A DNA stretch of 7,010 nucleotides from Planctomycetota bacterium. Lineage in GTDB: Bacteria > Planctomycetota > Phycisphaerae > UBA1845 > Fen-1342. The stretch is from the NCBI GenBank assembly GCA_030616465.1, contig JAUWXH010000101.1:1-7010 (forward strand), written 5' to 3'. Position 1 is the stretch's first letter. Each line of letters begins with the position of its first letter. Shown here in pieces: positions 5,576 to 7,010 of this stretch. Position numbers and translations under genes: made by a program. The notes under the pieces were generated by a model. That model did no database searches. It saw only the letters and a program-made list of their open reading frames with translations, and was not told the origin of the DNA.

Positions 5576-6958
5576 ATGCGTATCCAGAGAGTTGCCGTGA
5601 TCGGGCTCGACTGCTGCGAGCCCAGTCTCGTGTTTGACCGCTGGCGCGACGATCTGCCCAATCTGCGCCGGCTGATGGAGTCCGGCCTACACGGCAACCT
5701 CGAAAGCTGCCTGCCACCGATTACCGTGCCCGCCTGGACCTGCATGACCACCGGCAAGGACCCCGGCACACTCGGCATCTACGGTTTCCGCAACCGCCGG
5801 GACTACAGCTACAACGGACTCAGTACCGCGACGAGCCTGGATGTCCGTGAGCCGCACCTGTGGGATCTTCTCAGTCGTGCCGGCAAGAAGACGATCGCGG
5901 TCGGGGTGCCGCAGACCTTTCCGATCGTCCGGCCGCCGAACGGCTGCGTGGTGACCTGTTTCCTGACGCCGAGCATCGCGAGCGACTACACGCATCCACC
6001 AAGGTTGAAGCGGGAAATCGCGGAACTCGTCGGCGAGTACGTGGTGGACGTGCCCGAGTTTCGCACGGAGGACAAGATGTGGCTGCGCGAGCAGATCTAC
6101 ACGATGACCGACAAGCGCTTCAAGGTTTGCCGACATCTGTTGCGTACGAAACCGTGGGACTTGTTCTTCATGGTCGAGATCGGCGTGGATCGGATCCATC
6201 ATGGCTTTTGGCGATTCATGGATCGCGAACACCACCGCTATACTCCGGGCAATCCGTTCGAAAACGTCATTCACGATTACTACGTGCACCTGGACGGCCT
6301 GATCGGGAAGCTGCTCGCGGAAATCAATCTGAAGCAGACCGCAGTTTGGGTGGTTTCTGATCACGGTTCGAAGCGGCTGGAAGGCGGCGTGTGCTTCAAC
6401 GACTGGCTCATCCGCGAAGGCCTGCTGGTGATGAAGGAGCCCGTCACCGAGCCGAGGAGATTTCGCTTCGAGGATGTGGACTGGTCGCGAACGCAGGTCT
6501 GGGGCGCGGGCGGCTACTACGGCCGGTGTTTCATCAACGTCGAGGGTCGCGAGCCGACCGGGATCGTGCCGCCGTCGCGGTACGAGGCGCTGCGGGATGA
6601 ACTGGTCGTCAAGCTGGAGTCCATGCGCGACCCGCGGGGACGGCCTCTAGGCACGCGGGCCTACAAGCCCGAGGCGCTCTACCGAAACGTCAACGGCGTT
6701 CCGCCCGACCTGCTCGTCATCTTTGGCGACTTGCGCTGGCGCAGCGTCGGCACCGTCGGCAATCCTGACGTCTACACGCGTGAGAACGACACCGGCCCGG
6801 ATGACGCCAACCACGCCATGCAGGGACTGTACATCCTATCCCATCCCTCGCTGCACGCGGCACGGCAGGACGCTTCGATCTACGACGTGATGCCCACGAT
6901 CCTGCAGAGAATGGGGCACCCGGCGCCGCCGCCCCTCCGGGGCCCCGCCTTGATCTAG
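5576..6958 (+). CDS. Alkaline phosphatase superfamily phosphohydrolase/phosphodiesterase, cytoplasmic, substrate unknown
   Basis: A 460-residue protein with the full two-metal active site of the type I phosphodiesterase/nucleotide pyrophosphatase branch of the AP superfamily: Asp12 in IGLDCCEP, nucleophile Thr50 in PPITVPAW (followed by TTGKDPG), Asp205 and His209 in GVDRIHHGFW, Asp262-His263 in SDHG, and His413 in ANHAMQG. It resembles the predicted phosphohydrolase/phosphomutase group COG3379. The Thr nucleophile and absence of C/S-x-P-x-R argue against a formylglycine sulfatase. No signal peptide or membrane span is seen, so it should be cytoplasmic. The start ATG has GGAAAGGA (5558-5565) 10 bases upstream. 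It follows cysA by 35 bases on the same strand with no terminator between, so co-transcription with sulfate uptake is likely. A role on a sulfur-assimilation nucleotide or on another phosphate or sulfate ester is possible but is inference only. Confidence 0.88.
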   Translation: MRIQRVAVIGLDCCEPSLVFDRWRDDLPNLRRLMESGLHGNLESCLPPITVPAWTCMTTGKDPGTLGIYGFRNRRDYSYNGLSTATSLDVREPHLWDLLSRAGKKTIAVGVPQTFPIVRPPNGCVVTCFLTPSIASDYTHPPRLKREIAELVGEYVVDVPEFRTEDKMWLREQIYTMTDKRFKVCRHLLRTKPWDLFFMVEIGVDRIHHGFWRFMDREHHRYTPGNPFENVIHDYYVHLDGLIGKLLAEINLKQTAVWVVSDHGSKRLEGGVCFNDWLIREGLLVMKEPVTEPRRFRFEDVDWSRTQVWGAGGYYGRCFINVEGREPTGIVPPSRYEALRDELVVKLESMRDPRGRPLGTRAYKPEALYRNVNGVPPDLLVIFGDLRWRSVGTVGNPDVYTRENDTGPDDANHAMQGLYILSHPSLHAARQDASIYDVMPTILQRMGHPAPPPLRGPALI

Positions 6959-7010
6959 CGCAGCCGCAGGCCGTCTGAGAGTGCTACCCTCCGGTTAGGC
7001 ATAAAACGGG
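6959..7010. other. Unassigned tail after the phosphohydrolase
   Basis: These 52 bases hold no supported gene start, terminator or promoter. No stem followed by a T-run is visible, so whether the operon continues beyond the window is open. Confidence 0.5.

Noticed and set aside
5576..6958. Reading the last gene as a sulfatase because of its sulfate-transport neighbours
   Set aside because: The nucleophile region is ITVPAW with Thr; there is no C/S-x-P-x-R formylglycine motif.
6984..6990. TG-C-TACCCT as an extended -10 promoter near the window end
   Set aside because: No -35 at the expected distance (agccgc) and no gene start visible downstream in the window.

Overview
The window is a GC-rich bacterial segment (roughly 60-65 % GC by eye), densely coded, with every gene I can support on the + strand. 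It holds a sigma-54-dependent transcriptional activator (cut off at its 5' end by the window edge) followed by a complete sulfate/thiosulfate ABC uptake operon (sbp-cysT-cysW-cysA) and then a cytoplasmic alkaline-phosphatase-superfamily phosphohydrolase. No transposase, phage gene, rRNA, tRNA or CRISPR array is visible. The host cannot be fixed from this sequence alone. GAF/AAA+/Fis activators of this type, this kind of phosphohydrolase, and palindromic intergenic elements like the one at 2568-2621 would suit a Planctomycetota or deltaproteobacteria-like lineage, but that is a guess.

Layout: 2-1210 activator; 1211-1488 regulatory gap; 1489-2499 sulfate-binding protein; 2500-2661 structured gap; 2662-3498 CysT permease; 3538-4467 CysW permease; 4464-5540 CysA ATPase (ATGA overlap with cysW); 5576-6958 phosphohydrolase; 6959-7010 tail with nothing identifiable.

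The most interesting reading is regulatory. The gap before sbp carries a good sigma-54 -24/-12 promoter candidate (CGGCACACACCGTGCA, 1422-1437; predicted +1 near 1448, 41-nt leader). Upstream of it are three CCGTGA half-sites, two forming a perfect dyad at 1367-1382, and a second dyad lies at 1245-1258. The gene immediately upstream encodes the kind of protein that opens sigma-54 promoters. I infer a local circuit in which the GAF-type activator switches on sulfate uptake through sigma-54, unlike the CysB (LysR-type, sigma-70) control known in enterobacteria.

Two further points: a cloverleaf-like 54-nt palindromic element sits between sbp and cysT, where it could tune the binding protein:permease ratio or be a REP-like repeat, with a possible anti-Shine-Dalgarno helix beside it; and the fifth gene has a complete two-metal AP-superfamily active site with a Thr nucleophile, so it is probably a phosphohydrolase or phosphodiesterase rather than a formylglycine sulfatase, of unknown substrate, placed as the last gene of a sulfate-uptake operon.
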